This document shows positions 7,236 to 15,964 of a stretch of 64,000 nucleotides of DNA, in pieces. Below the pieces are notes generated by a model. It had not been told where the DNA came from. It ran no database searches and saw nothing but the letters and a program-made list of their open reading frames with translations. A program made the position numbers and the translations under genes. How positions within the stretch are numbered: the stretch's first letter is position 1; every line of letters starts with the position of its first letter. This stretch comes from Natronolimnobius baerhuensis (GTDB lineage Archaea > Halobacteriota > Halobacteria > Halobacteriales > Natrialbaceae), in assembly GCF_002177135.1 (NCBI RefSeq), contig NZ_MWPH01000004.1, positions 186,001 to 250,000 on the forward strand, read 5' to 3'.

Positions 7236-9683
7236 CTACTCGAGTGCGACTGTCTCGCCGGTTTCGACAGCCGACGCGGAGACCTCGAGCGTCTCATCGC
7301 CGACGGTGTACTCGCCCGGGTACGGCACTGTCACAGAGAGTTCGCCATCGTCGTCAACCGTCACCTCTCGCTCGTAGACAATCGTCTCGTCCGAGACGGA
7401 CTGTTCGGTCTCGAGGGCCACCGTCTCGCCGGGTTCGCCAGTCGCCGTGATGTTCGCACCGGGGACGACGGCAAATGCCGAGGCCTCCTCGTCGAGGTAG
7501 ATTGCCTGATAGTGCTCGAGTGGGTCGCCAGTGCCGCCGGTGCCGTGCTCACCATGGAGTTGCACGTAGGCGTTCGTTCCCATGACCTCGCCGCGGTCAG
7601 TCACGACGACGTAGCCGACCCGCCCATCGAACTCGTCGGCGTACCAGGCGTCCGGGTCGTCGTCGGCTGCGAACTCGTCGTAGGTGTTCGCCGCGTAGGA
7701 GTAACTCTGTGAGTCGCCGCTGACGAAGTAGTTGTACATCCGGTTGTCACCCCACTGACTCAGCACGAACTCGCCGCTTCCGTCGCGCTCGAGGTCGGTG
7801 GCGTGTGCGTCAATCGCCATCGCCGCGCCGAACTCACCCTCGCTGTAGGTCGTCTGTGCGCTCAACGACGGAACGAAAAACAGGTTTAACCCACAGATCA
7901 ACAGGACGACCCAGACCAGCGCGAGGAGTTTTTTGCGGTCGGCTGGAATCCGAATACTCTGCTCGCGCTCGCCACCGTCGGCAGCGGCTTTGCGGGACCG
8001 CCCGTCGCGTCCCTCATCCGGTTTCCGGTCCCGGAACGGCTGTGGCGCGCGCGCCAATTCAACCCACGACAGCAAGTAGACGAGTCCCAGGCCACCGAGA
8101 ATCGAGAGGATGATCGTTAACTGCGCAGCGAATCGAACCTGAAATGCCGCCATCACGAGCCAGTACACGCCATACACCGACAGCAACAGCCAGCCGGGTT
8201 CATAGCGCTGTACGGTCACCCAGCACGCCCACAGCAGGACACCAATCGCGAGATAGAAGCCAATTCCGATCTGAGCCATCGGCTCGAGGATGATCGCGTT
8301 CTCGGTTGCAAATAGTGAGCCGATCTCTGTTGCACCGTGATGTTCTCTGTAGAAGACGTCATCGGCACGGTCCCGCAGCCTCGCCCATTCGTCCGGGCGA
8401 ACGGATCGAAACGCGAGAATTCCGACGACTGCTGTGACTGCCTCGAGTCCGACCAACCCAGTCGTTGGCCACTCGAGGCGCTGCCAGAGTTCGCCAAGCC
8501 CGGCAACAACTACGGCCCCGACGACGACGAGCACGGGGACGAGTGCGGTAAAGGGTTCGTGCCAGCCCCAGCGGACGTGCAGGAAGCCGGAGACGCCCGC
8601 AGCAATCGCCAGTCCGACGAGGACGGGTGCGTTCGCCAGCGTCGGCGAAATTCCGTTTCGCGCATCGAGAGCGACTTTCAGCCCGACGTAGCCGGCAACG
8701 GGGATGAACATCAGTGCCGAGCCACCCCAGGCGTGGGCCGACAGGGCGAGTGCAACACCGAGAACGCCGGTTGCAAGCCACGTTCCCGGCTGCTGGAGGT
8801 GCGCCCGGATTGCCGCCCGCGAGGACCGTTCCCACTCTCGGCGGCGCTGTACATCGACCGCCAGCCAGCCCAGTGCCAGCAGCGTCACGCCGAGCCAAAA
8901 GTACTGATAGGGTCGATGCTCGAGGAAGCCAGCGGACGTATACACTGCGTGGACGGGCGTCAACGCCAGCAAGAAGACGGACGCGAGGCCGACGCGGACG
9001 TCGTCGGTGAGGGTAACGGCGAGCCAGTAGACGACGATCCCAAGCAGGAGCGTCATGACGATGGGCACCCACGCGGCGACCATCGCCGCGGCCCACTGAT
9101 CGCCGCCGAGCAACGAGGCGAACAGCCAGTTTGCAGCGTGAGTAAAGGGGCGCGTGCTAGCAGCACCGCCGGGCATGTCGGTGATGACGCTCCAGTCGGT
9201 CAGCCCGTCCGAACTCGCGAGTAACTCCTCGGTCCAGTAGCGATAGTAGTACGGGTCGTTCCCCGGCGAGACGACGTGATCGCCCTGAAAGACGGACCGA
9301 TAGTTCAACAGGCGCATCGCGGCCAAAACGGCAATCACGCCGGCGAGTCCAGCCAGTGCTCGCCCATCGAGGTCGACGGAAACGCGCTCGGCGAGTGTTG
9401 GGCCCGTCTCTGCGTCCTCCGCAGCGAGTGACTCGCCCTCGAGTGCCGTTTGTACTCCCTTGCGACTCGCCACCTCGTACTCGCCGTTGGTTTTGGTGAC
9501 GAGTTCACGGGAGACAAGCTCGCCGAACGTTCCCGAATCCAGCGGGAGGTCGTCGAACGTCCACGTCTCGTGGTCGGCATCGACGGCGAGGACTGTCTCG
9601 AGTGTCGCCTCGCCGTCGTCGGTATCCGCACAGAAGTCGGCCGCCGCGTCGGCGACCGTGGCGGGGTCCGGTTCCTCGGCCAT
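7236..9683 (-). CDS. AglB/STT3-like oligosaccharyltransferase
   Basis: This 815-residue multi-pass protein has about 13 membrane helices followed by a soluble C-terminal domain of about 250 residues. Family signals are the first acidic loop GNDPYYYRYW, a loop GFLEHRPYQYFWLG in the place of the usual GFxDHHxxE, and a segment SQWGDNRMYNYF in the place of the WWDYG sequence of canonical AglB. It would move a lipid-linked glycan to Asn of exported proteins. The N-terminal 90 residues are an unusual soluble extension resembling a winged helix (TFGELVSRELVTKTNGEYEV). The altered motifs suggest a divergent paralogue rather than the main AglB. The start at ATG 9683 avoids an unlikely 20-residue extension. 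It lies in the glycosylation neighbourhood with the sugar transferase and the AglF-like gene. Confidence 0.72.
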   Translation of the reverse strand: MAEEPDPATVADAAADFCADTDDGEATLETVLAVDADHETWTFDDLPLDSGTFGELVSRELVTKTNGEYEVASRKGVQTALEGESLAAEDAETGPTLAERVSVDLDGRALAGLAGVIAVLAAMRLLNYRSVFQGDHVVSPGNDPYYYRYWTEELLASSDGLTDWSVITDMPGGAASTRPFTHAANWLFASLLGGDQWAAAMVAAWVPIVMTLLLGIVVYWLAVTLTDDVRVGLASVFLLALTPVHAVYTSAGFLEHRPYQYFWLGVTLLALGWLAVDVQRRREWERSSRAAIRAHLQQPGTWLATGVLGVALALSAHAWGGSALMFIPVAGYVGLKVALDARNGISPTLANAPVLVGLAIAAGVSGFLHVRWGWHEPFTALVPVLVVVGAVVVAGLGELWQRLEWPTTGLVGLEAVTAVVGILAFRSVRPDEWARLRDRADDVFYREHHGATEIGSLFATENAIILEPMAQIGIGFYLAIGVLLWACWVTVQRYEPGWLLLSVYGVYWLVMAAFQVRFAAQLTIILSILGGLGLVYLLSWVELARAPQPFRDRKPDEGRDGRSRKAAADGGEREQSIRIPADRKKLLALVWVVLLICGLNLFFVPSLSAQTTYSEGEFGAAMAIDAHATDLERDGSGEFVLSQWGDNRMYNYFVSGDSQSYSYAANTYDEFAADDDPDAWYADEFDGRVGYVVVTDRGEVMGTNAYVQLHGEHGTGGTGDPLEHYQAIYLDEEASAFAVVPGANITATGEPGETVALETEQSVSDETIVYEREVTVDDDGELSVTVPYPGEYTVGDETLEVSASAVETGETVALE

Positions 9684-9743
9684 TAGCGCGTATGTCGCGC
9701 CGTGATTTGATAAAGGCTGCGAGCACAGTCGTCCTGCATGCAC

Positions 9744-10628
9744 TCAGCGACGGGAGGCGATAACTGCGAGCGTGACGAGGACGACAACAACGAGGACTCC
9801 GCCAATAATTGGCCACTCGAGCAGGCCGTCGTCATCGCTGTCGTCTGCAGCGGCGACCGTTCCCGATCCCGCGTCGTCCCCTGCGAGTTGCAACACGGCA
9901 ACGACCTGCCCGTGTGAGGCATCGGTCTCGTAGGTCCAGCCGCCGACCTCGTCGTAGGCGACCGCATCCTCGAGTGGGTCGACGTCGGTGTCCCAGGCCT
10001 CGTGTGCCTGCTGGACGTAGCCGACAACCTCGAGATCGTCCGCGTGTTCGCCCTCGAGTTCGACCGCGCCGTACTCGACAGTCTCGTCTTCGGGGAGGCC
10101 GTGCCACTCGAGACAGTGTGAATCCATGTAGCCATCGCCCTGTGGCACGTCCGGATCGGTACCGAACTGGTCGCTGTCGAACGGGCGGTCGTAGTGCTCC
10201 GTCAGTGGGAACTCAACAGTGAACGGCTCGGCGTCGCCGTGCCACTCGAGTGACTCCCCGGTCGAGATCGTCGCAGTTGTGTCAGGGACGCTCTCGCCAG
10301 TGATTGGCTCACCGGCTTCGTTGAGTAGCGTCACGCAAATTTTCCCGGAGCCCTCTCCCAGGTAGGGTTCTCGGTACTCATCGCGCGGATTGATATAACT
10401 CACCCAACTCCCGTCGTCGGCTGCCTCCTCGAAGAACGGATCGCCTGGCTCTGGTGCCGGGATCTCGGCTGCGTCTTCGGAGACACCCTCATCCTGTGCC
10501 ACTGCAAGTCCCGCACTCGAGGGCGGCCCCATACCGACGCCAAGGAGGAAAATGCTGGCAAGAACGACACCGCCGACGCAGGCGACCCCGATGCGGAGCC
10601 GGCGCGAACGGAAATCGGCCGACGTCAT
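9744..10628 (-). CDS. Secreted, C-terminally membrane-anchored surface protein, unknown function
   Basis: This 294-residue protein starts with a signal-like segment (RSRRLRIGVACVGGVVLAS, residues about 6-25) and ends with a single hydrophobic helix followed by two arginines (IIGGVLVVVVLVTLAVIASRR). It is thus probably exported and anchored by its tail. The extracellular part is acidic, with an N-glycosylation-neutral, beta-rich look and the conserved pieces KICVTLLNEAGEPI and YMDSHCLEWHGLP. Two cysteines (in KICV and SHCL) may pair. Start at ATG 10628 places the basic n-region at the N-terminus. It directly follows the AglB-like gene on the same strand but with its own likely promoter; it could be a substrate of that enzyme. 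Confidence 0.62.
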   Translation of the reverse strand: MTSADFRSRRLRIGVACVGGVVLASIFLLGVGMGPPSSAGLAVAQDEGVSEDAAEIPAPEPGDPFFEEAADDGSWVSYINPRDEYREPYLGEGSGKICVTLLNEAGEPITGESVPDTTATISTGESLEWHGDAEPFTVEFPLTEHYDRPFDSDQFGTDPDVPQGDGYMDSHCLEWHGLPEDETVEYGAVELEGEHADDLEVVGYVQQAHEAWDTDVDPLEDAVAYDEVGGWTYETDASHGQVVAVLQLAGDDAGSGTVAAADDSDDDGLLEWPIIGGVLVVVVLVTLAVIASRR

Positions 10629-11000
10629 CGCTTCCTCCGCAGGCGCGAGTCTGCTCGAGTCTCGACAGTCAGCTGCCCACTCAAGGGCGGTCGCAGTCGT
10701 CGATCCCACCGCTGCTGTGCTGTGTCCCACTGGGGTACCATTACCGCGAGACACGACCGGCCCAGTAGTAGATATGAGCGTCGTACAGCCACACAGATGA
10801 CGACTACAGACGACCCTTCGGTCGAGAAACTGGCGCTCATTCGTCGAGACGAACTCTTCGCCCGACGGACTCGTGCGCCAGCCACGAGACGGCGGACCCC
10901 GACGCCGGCAGCAAGTATTGGTCGGCCTACAACAGACACTCGAGCTGACTGGATTATGTGTTGAACAATTAACAAAACCCTGGACGGTGATTCGGCTGGT

Positions 11001-11894
11001 ATGGGATGGTCCCAGCTTCCGGGCATTGATCCTGACCGACGAGTCCGTTCGCTCGTGGTCGGGAGTGGATATTTGATTGCCGTACCAGTCGCGCTTGTTC
11101 TCCTCCCGGTGCTCGTGGTGGGGGCCGTCGCGACCAACTACCGCGGGGTCGCCAGCCGACTCTCACAATTGCCGGGTATCAGCCCGGATGGCGGACTGAA
11201 AGCCGGTCTCGTCGCCGGCGGCGGCCTGTTCGTCCTCTGGGGCGTGGTCCTCGTCGGGGCAACCTACGGCGGCGTCGGCGGTGAGTTCGGCCCTGGCGCG
11301 ACTGAGGACGAGCACGCAGATGAGCCGCCAGCCGACGCGTTCGACCCAGATGCTGACCGAACGCTCTCAACCGGCGAAATCGTCATCCTCTACGAGACGA
11401 CGATGGATCGCGGCGGAATCGACCTCGTCAGCGCCGAGCCAACCGGCGACATCTTCGAGGTTGAGTACCAGCGCAGCGCAACGTCAGAAGCCGAATTCCT
11501 CGAGCACGCGGGCTACGTCACGGGAGCCTACGTCGGCGCAGTCGGTGAAGGCCTCGAGACGACGCGGATGGACGCCACTGTTCTCGATGGTGACGAGGAA
11601 CTGCTCTCCTGGCACGTCGACAGCGAATGGGCGATGGCCTACCACGACGACGAGTTCACGATGGACGACGTGATCGAACGCTCGCTCGCGACCGCCGAGG
11701 AACTCTCCGCCAGCGATGCAGAAGATGTCGTTGACGACGGATCTGACGGGGACTCGAGCACCGAATCCGGCGACACGAACGCCGATGCGGCTCTCGAGGA
11801 TAACGCAGAGACTGCTGAAACGGATGAAACAGAAACTGCAGACACAGAAACGGACGCTGACGAGGACGACGAACCCAGCACCCCAGACTCGTAA
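11001..11894 (+). CDS. Haloarchaeal membrane protein with long acidic tail
   Basis: This 297-residue protein has two N-terminal membrane helices (about residues 22-45, VPVALVLLPVLVVGAVA; and 65-88, VAGGGLFVLWGVVLVGATYGG). A soluble domain of about 130 residues follows (TLSTGEIVILYETTMDRGGIDLVS ... LSWHVDSEWAMAYHDDEFT) and then a very acidic disordered tail (about the last 60 residues are mostly D, E, T, S). The short motif LPGI(D/S)PD occurs twice, at residues 6-12 and 54-60, flanking the first helix. The function is unknown. The region 10629-11000 before it holds divergent promoters; a 55-codon ORF there at 10797-10964 has no convincing support. Confidence 0.6.
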   Translation: MGWSQLPGIDPDRRVRSLVVGSGYLIAVPVALVLLPVLVVGAVATNYRGVASRLSQLPGISPDGGLKAGLVAGGGLFVLWGVVLVGATYGGVGGEFGPGATEDEHADEPPADAFDPDADRTLSTGEIVILYETTMDRGGIDLVSAEPTGDIFEVEYQRSATSEAEFLEHAGYVTGAYVGAVGEGLETTRMDATVLDGDEELLSWHVDSEWAMAYHDDEFTMDDVIERSLATAEELSASDAEDVVDDGSDGDSSTESGDTNADAALEDNAETAETDETETADTETDADEDDEPSTPDS

Positions 11895-11914
11895 CCTCGG
11901 TACAATAGACCCTC

Positions 11915-12706
11915 TCAGTCCGTTTCGGCTTCCGGTGTCGCCGTACTCACGGACGCCTGTGGCGTTCCGGACTCGGTGCCGACCTCACCTTCGCTCTCGC
12001 GCTCGAGGCGCTGTGTTGCGCGCTCCCGGTCCTCGGGATACCCCACGTCGATGCGCCAGCCTTCCATCCGAAGCGCGTCAATCGTCCGTCCGGAGTGGAT
12101 GAGCAGGTCGATGGCATCCGAGAGTTCGTACTCGCCGCGGTCACTCGGCTGGACGAGCTGACAGGCGTGGAAGATCGCCGGCGTAAAGGTGTAAAAGCCA
12201 GTCATCACCAGATTCGATGGTGGCTCCTCGGGCTTCTCGATGACTTCGACGATCTCGCCGTACTCGTTCGTATCGAGGACGCCGTATCTCGAGGCTTCCT
12301 CGTACGGGACTTCTTCGACGAGGAAGGCGGCATCAGCACGGTCCTCGCCCTGGCGGTTGATTACGTCGGCGAGGTTCGACCGGAACACGTTGTCGCCGAG
12401 CATCAACATGAAATCGTCCTCGATGTACGGCTCGACCTGCAAGATGGCATGTGCGAGGCCGAGTTGTTCTTCCTGATGGGCGTAGGTGATCGGCACACCG
12501 CGGTACTCGTCGCCGTAGCGGTCCATGAGCTGTTCTTTCAGGTAGCCAACGACGACGATCAACTCCTCGGCCCCGACCGCGAGCAGGTTGTCGAAGACGT
12601 CTTCGATGATCGGCCGGCCATCGACCTCGACCAATGCTTTCGGTTTGTCTTCCGTCAGCGGTCGCAGGCGAGTCCCCTTTCCTGCTGCTAAGACGACAGC
12701 TTGCAT
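11915..12706 (-). CDS. aglF: Glucose-1-phosphate thymidylyl/uridylyltransferase family (AglF-like)
   Basis: This 263-residue nucleotidyltransferase begins with the diagnostic LAAGKGTRLRPLTEDKPKAL (residues about 5-24: nucleotide-binding GxGTRLxPLT and the KPKAL lysine). It continues with VGYLKEQLMDRYG, DDFMLMLGDNVF (metal-binding D), VIEKPEEPPSNLVMTGFYTF and EGWRIDVGYPEDRERA. This matches short haloarchaeal enzymes such as AglF of Haloferax, which make nucleotide-activated hexoses for N-glycosylation; whether UTP or dTTP is used cannot be told. The start at ATG 12706 is supported by a TTTTTACC TATA box at 12729-12736, giving a leaderless transcript. The C-terminal 30 residues are a Ser/Glu-rich tail. 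It likely supplies precursors to the sugar transferases at 647 and 5515. Confidence 0.82.
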   Translation of the reverse strand: MQAVVLAAGKGTRLRPLTEDKPKALVEVDGRPIIEDVFDNLLAVGAEELIVVVGYLKEQLMDRYGDEYRGVPITYAHQEEQLGLAHAILQVEPYIEDDFMLMLGDNVFRSNLADVINRQGEDRADAAFLVEEVPYEEASRYGVLDTNEYGEIVEVIEKPEEPPSNLVMTGFYTFTPAIFHACQLVQPSDRGEYELSDAIDLLIHSGRTIDALRMEGWRIDVGYPEDRERATQRLERESEGEVGTESGTPQASVSTATPEAETD

Positions 12707-12727
12707 ACCCAACGGCCACGCCAAACC

Positions 12728-12737
12728 CGGGTAAAAA
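12728..12737 (-). promoter_or_regulatory. TATA box of the aglF-like gene
   Basis: CTTTTTACCC on the minus strand lies about 26-28 bases before the ATG at 12706. A near copy of this core with the same flanking GCT...CCCGGG...TGG pattern is present in the opposite orientation at 12921-12943. Confidence 0.5.
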
Positions 12738-12738
12738 G

Positions 12739-12866
12739 CTAGTCCATGACTGCTCCAGTAACGGAGACGCCAGCCTCGAGTCACTCGCTCTAGCCTCGAG
12801 TGCTAGTACTAGGACCCACGCGAGGGACTAGTAGCACAGTGTCTCGCGATAGCTCATCGATACTAG
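12739..12866. repeat. Cluster of six CTAG sites in the aglF upstream region
   Basis: CTAG occurs at 12739, 12790, 12803, 12809, 12828 and 12863. CTAGTACTAG at 12803-12812 is a perfect palindrome, and TACTAGGAC occurs twice (12807 and 12861). The rest of 12707-13021 holds no gene that I can support. Confidence 0.6.
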
Positions 12867-13021
12867 GACGAGGTGTGATAGGTCAACAACGCAGAATGAT
12901 TTAAACTGTGGGTTGCTGCTGCTCTTTTTTACCCGGGGCTGGCACACCCGGTGAGAAGGGAGTGAGTCGTGAGTAACAGACGCGACAACACACAAGCGAG
13001 TACTGCGACGACCGGCCGTAC

Positions 13022-14182
13022 TCAGTCAGCGTTCGTCCCGGCACCGGTCGCTTCTTTCAGGAGTTGGAGTTCCTCCTCCTCGGAGATGTTTTCGGCCTGA
13101 AAGCACGCATGGAGGACCTTATGCGTCAGTTCGGGATCGGATAGGACGCCAGTGGCGGTCTCACGAGCCGGTTCCGACTCTGTCTCGGGAGTCAGAGACC
13201 GCTCCTCGAGCCCCTCGAGTCGCGTTTCCAACGCTTCGACCTGTTCGGTTAGTGCTTCGAGTGCCTCGAGTGTCGGCTCGACTGCGTCGTCCGCCAGCGT
13301 CTCGTGAGTATCTGTCGAGCGCATTGGGTCGTCATCTCCGGTGGTGTCGCGTTCGTGCTCGGGTCCGCGGGGATCACAACCCGAATCCGCATCCGTCTCG
13401 TCAGTCACAGACTGGTCGCCCGCCTCGGCGTCAGCGTGGTCCTGGTCGGTTTCCTCCCCGATCTCGAGGTTCGGTCCACTCTCGTCCGCCTGCTCGAGTT
13501 CTTGGTCGGTTTCGTCCGCCTCCTCGAGTGGAACTTCGTCGAACACTGTCGCAACGAACGCACGGCGGTTCGACCAGTCGAAACCCTCGATGGAGTTGAC
13601 GCGCTGGCTGATCGTTGCACTCGTGACACCGAGTTGGTCGGCCAGTGTCGCCTGCGTCGCCGTTGGCTGCCGGGCAATCGCCCGCAATGTCTCGCGTTGC
13701 TTTTCGGTTACGTCCGCCGGCTCGAGTGAGTCGTCCTGCCCGTCCCCGTCGGACTCCGCAGGGTCGACGGCTCCTGCCTCAGCGTCGACAGCTGATTCAT
13801 CACCCGTCTCCGGTTCGTCGGTCGGTTCAGTCACTGTCGGCGCACTCGAGGAGTCCTCCCGAAAAATGCTCGAGTCACTGTCATCAACAGCAGCATCTTC
13901 ATCGGATGACCCATCCCCATCGCTTGCTGGTTCGTCACCAGCGCTTGCAGCTCCGTCGTCACTCACCGCAGCCTGTGCTCCCGGATCGCCGTACTCCTCG
14001 AGCACCTGCTCGACAATCGAGACGGTGGCACCGCTGACGCCGTCGGCGATGGCTTCCATCGATGCATCCGGACGGGATTCTGCAGTGTCGAGGATCTTCT
14101 TGTGTAAGACGGCCCGCGGAACGGACCCCCCGTGTTTGGTAACTCTCCCAGACGTCGTCGACGTACTCGATTTCGACTCCAT
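13022..14182 (-). CDS. Haloarchaeal winged-helix regulator with acidic linker and coiled coil
   Basis: This 386-residue protein has three parts. Residues about 20-75 form a first helix-rich DNA-binding-like domain (RAVLHKKILDTAESRPDASMEAIADGVS). A long Asp/Glu/Ser-rich linker follows. A MarR/Lrp-like winged helix then lies around residues 155-215 (KQRETLRAIARQPTATQATLADQLGVTSATISQRV, with a clear recognition helix). The C-terminal third is acidic, with a leucine-heptad coiled coil (TLEALEALTEQVEALETRLEGLEE) that would make it a dimer. The start at ATG 14182 removes a hydrophobic pseudo-extension. The targets are unknown. Nothing nearby identifies a regulon. Confidence 0.65.
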   Translation of the reverse strand: MESKSSTSTTSGRVTKHGGSVPRAVLHKKILDTAESRPDASMEAIADGVSGATVSIVEQVLEEYGDPGAQAAVSDDGAASAGDEPASDGDGSSDEDAAVDDSDSSIFREDSSSAPTVTEPTDEPETGDESAVDAEAGAVDPAESDGDGQDDSLEPADVTEKQRETLRAIARQPTATQATLADQLGVTSATISQRVNSIEGFDWSNRRAFVATVFDEVPLEEADETDQELEQADESGPNLEIGEETDQDHADAEAGDQSVTDETDADSGCDPRGPEHERDTTGDDDPMRSTDTHETLADDAVEPTLEALEALTEQVEALETRLEGLEERSLTPETESEPARETATGVLSDPELTHKVLHACFQAENISEEEELQLLKEATGAGTNAD

Positions 14183-14427
14183 AGACCACTCGCGTACACC
14201 AGCAGATTCCGGCTGGCCCGTTATATGTTTCTCAAGTAGAATATACATACACTCAGTGCGTCATATTACTGAATTGACTTTAAGTAGTGTTGATGTGCAA
14301 ATACTGTCGCCCAGCACAGATGACCCGTCTCAACCGATTCGAATTCCGACACACAAATTACCCAGCAGGGAAAAGACGCACGAAAGCGCAACTCGAGCGT
14401 CTCTCGGTTTGCGTCCGCTGACCACCT

Positions 14428-15135
14428 ATGGACCGAAGCCTCGGCGTCACTGAGTTCATTCGCACGCACCTCCCGGAGTGGGTCGTCCCGATAGCCGAGC
14501 TCACGGCCATGCTCGGCGACGAAGTCCTCGTCGTGGGCGTCTTAGCCGTCCTTGCAGGCGTCGATGCCTATCGATCCGCCCGCTGTGGGCGCGGACAACT
14601 CATTACCGACCAAACCGCGTTCGTGCTGGCGATTGTCCTCGGTGGCCTCGCGTTCACGCTCATCCTCAAAACGGCGTTTGGCCTCCCTCGGCCACCAACC
14701 GAACTCCAGGCAGTCCCACGCGGAGGCGATGGCTTCCCGAGCGGACACACGATGGCCGCGACACTCCTCTGGACCGCACTCGCCCTCTGGGGACTCCGCG
14801 GGCGACTCACACGCCGGACTCGAGTGGCCATCGCGGGCGCGATCATCGCTCTCGTCAGCGTCTCTCGACTCATCCTCGGCGTTCACTATCTCGTCGACGT
14901 CGTCGCATCGGTCATCTTCGGCGTTGGTTTCCTCCTGATTGGCGCAAGACTCACTGATACAGAGCCGACGAAGGCGTTCGCCGGTGCCGCCGCACTCGGC
15001 GCGCTCGCACTCGTCGTTGCCGGGATCTCGACTGACGGCGTCCTCGCGTTCGCCGGGTGTCTCGGCGGGGCGACGACCTGGTGGGTCATCTCGAGGCCAG
15101 CAGTCCAGAATCGCTGGGCGGCAGTCGTACAATAA
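14428..15135 (+). CDS. PAP2-family membrane phosphatase
   Basis: This 235-residue protein with about six membrane helices carries all three signature motifs of the lipid phosphatase/phosphotransferase superfamily: K81-x6-R88-P (KTAFGLPRP), PSGH at 104-107, and S146-R147-x5-H153-x3-D157 (SRLILGVHYLVD). The catalytic histidines are H107 and H153. It probably removes phosphate from a polyprenyl pyrophosphate or phosphatidyl lipid on the outer membrane face. A role in recycling the lipid carrier for the nearby glycan genes is plausible but inferred. It is convergent with the next gene (9-bp gap). Confidence 0.85.
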   Translation: MDRSLGVTEFIRTHLPEWVVPIAELTAMLGDEVLVVGVLAVLAGVDAYRSARCGRGQLITDQTAFVLAIVLGGLAFTLILKTAFGLPRPPTELQAVPRGGDGFPSGHTMAATLLWTALALWGLRGRLTRRTRVAIAGAIIALVSVSRLILGVHYLVDVVASVIFGVGFLLIGARLTDTEPTKAFAGAAALGALALVVAGISTDGVLAFAGCLGGATTWWVISRPAVQNRWAAVVQ

Positions 15136-15144
15136 GGGGCCGTT

Positions 15145-15903
15145 TCAGGCTGTCTCGTCATCTTCTCCATCACGTTCGTCCGCTCGATGCTCGAGCAGTG
15201 CCTCCGCGATAGTCAACTCGCCGGCAGCAACCCGCCGCGCGAGTCCCTCATCAATCGCGCGATTGTGCTCGCTCTGCTCGCGCGAGCGATCCTTGATCAC
15301 CTGTAACTCGCCAGCCGTCGGCTCGATCTCACGACGGTCGACGAGTTCGCCCTCGAGACGGGCGATGTTCACCGCTGCGAGGACGTCCTCCATCCCGCGT
15401 GCGCCCGTTCCGAGATAGGGAGTCGTCCCGGTTTCATCGACGAGTTCGACCTGCACGTCCTCGAGGTCGTTGACGAGTTTGGCACCCTGGAGTCGAGAGC
15501 CGTCGCCGATTCGGACGAGCGGGTTGGCCGCCTCGCTGGCCTCGCGCTGGATAACGTCGACCGCGTCCGTGAGTGGCACCTGAAACGCGGCGACGACCAT
15601 CTCGCCAGCCAGCACAGCGATACCGGGCTTTCGGCCGGGATCGACGCCGATAATCGTTCGCCCGCCATCGCCGCGAACAGCGGTCAACGCCTGATCGACG
15701 GCGCGGCGTGGCTCGTCCGGGGCCGCGACGATTGTCGTCACGTTCTCGAACTCATCGGCGTGGGCCTCGTCGGTAACGACGACCGCGGTTTGCTCGGGTA
15801 GCGACTCGTCCGGCTCGAGCGTCGTGAACTGCGAACCCCGATCCCGAAGCTCGTTGACGACGCCGTGATACACCTCGAAGTCCGACGTTGCGACGACGAT
15901 CAC
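15145..15903 (-). CDS. RNase H/RuvC-fold haloarchaeal protein of unknown function
   Basis: The start is likely GTG at 15903 (252 residues, beginning MIVVATSDFEVYHG). A TTTATT box lies about 25-30 bases upstream, giving a leaderless message, while the longer frame has no homology-like look. The N-terminal half is a Rossmann-like alpha/beta segment (VVVTDEAHADEFENVTTIVAA). The central IIGVDPGRKPGIAVLAGE is the first strand and acidic residue of an RNase H/RuvC/YqgF fold, and VRIGDGSRLQGAKLV a later strand. The C-terminus is helical and charged. This family is conserved in haloarchaea. A nuclease or resolvase-like activity is possible, but only the first acidic motif is clear to me. Confidence 0.65.
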   Translation of the reverse strand: MIVVATSDFEVYHGVVNELRDRGSQFTTLEPDESLPEQTAVVVTDEAHADEFENVTTIVAAPDEPRRAVDQALTAVRGDGGRTIIGVDPGRKPGIAVLAGEMVVAAFQVPLTDAVDVIQREASEAANPLVRIGDGSRLQGAKLVNDLEDVQVELVDETGTTPYLGTGARGMEDVLAAVNIARLEGELVDRREIEPTAGELQVIKDRSREQSEHNRAIDEGLARRVAAGELTIAEALLEHRADERDGEDDETA

Positions 15904-15964
15904 GAGCGTTCTTCGTGATGGTTCGAAATAAACGTATTCAGCGCCGCCGTCGATGACCGGACAG

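Noticed and set aside
10797-10964. 55-codon rightward ORF between two host genes
   Set aside because: Arg/Thr/Pro-rich composition looks like a shadow of GC-rich DNA and no promoter is evident.
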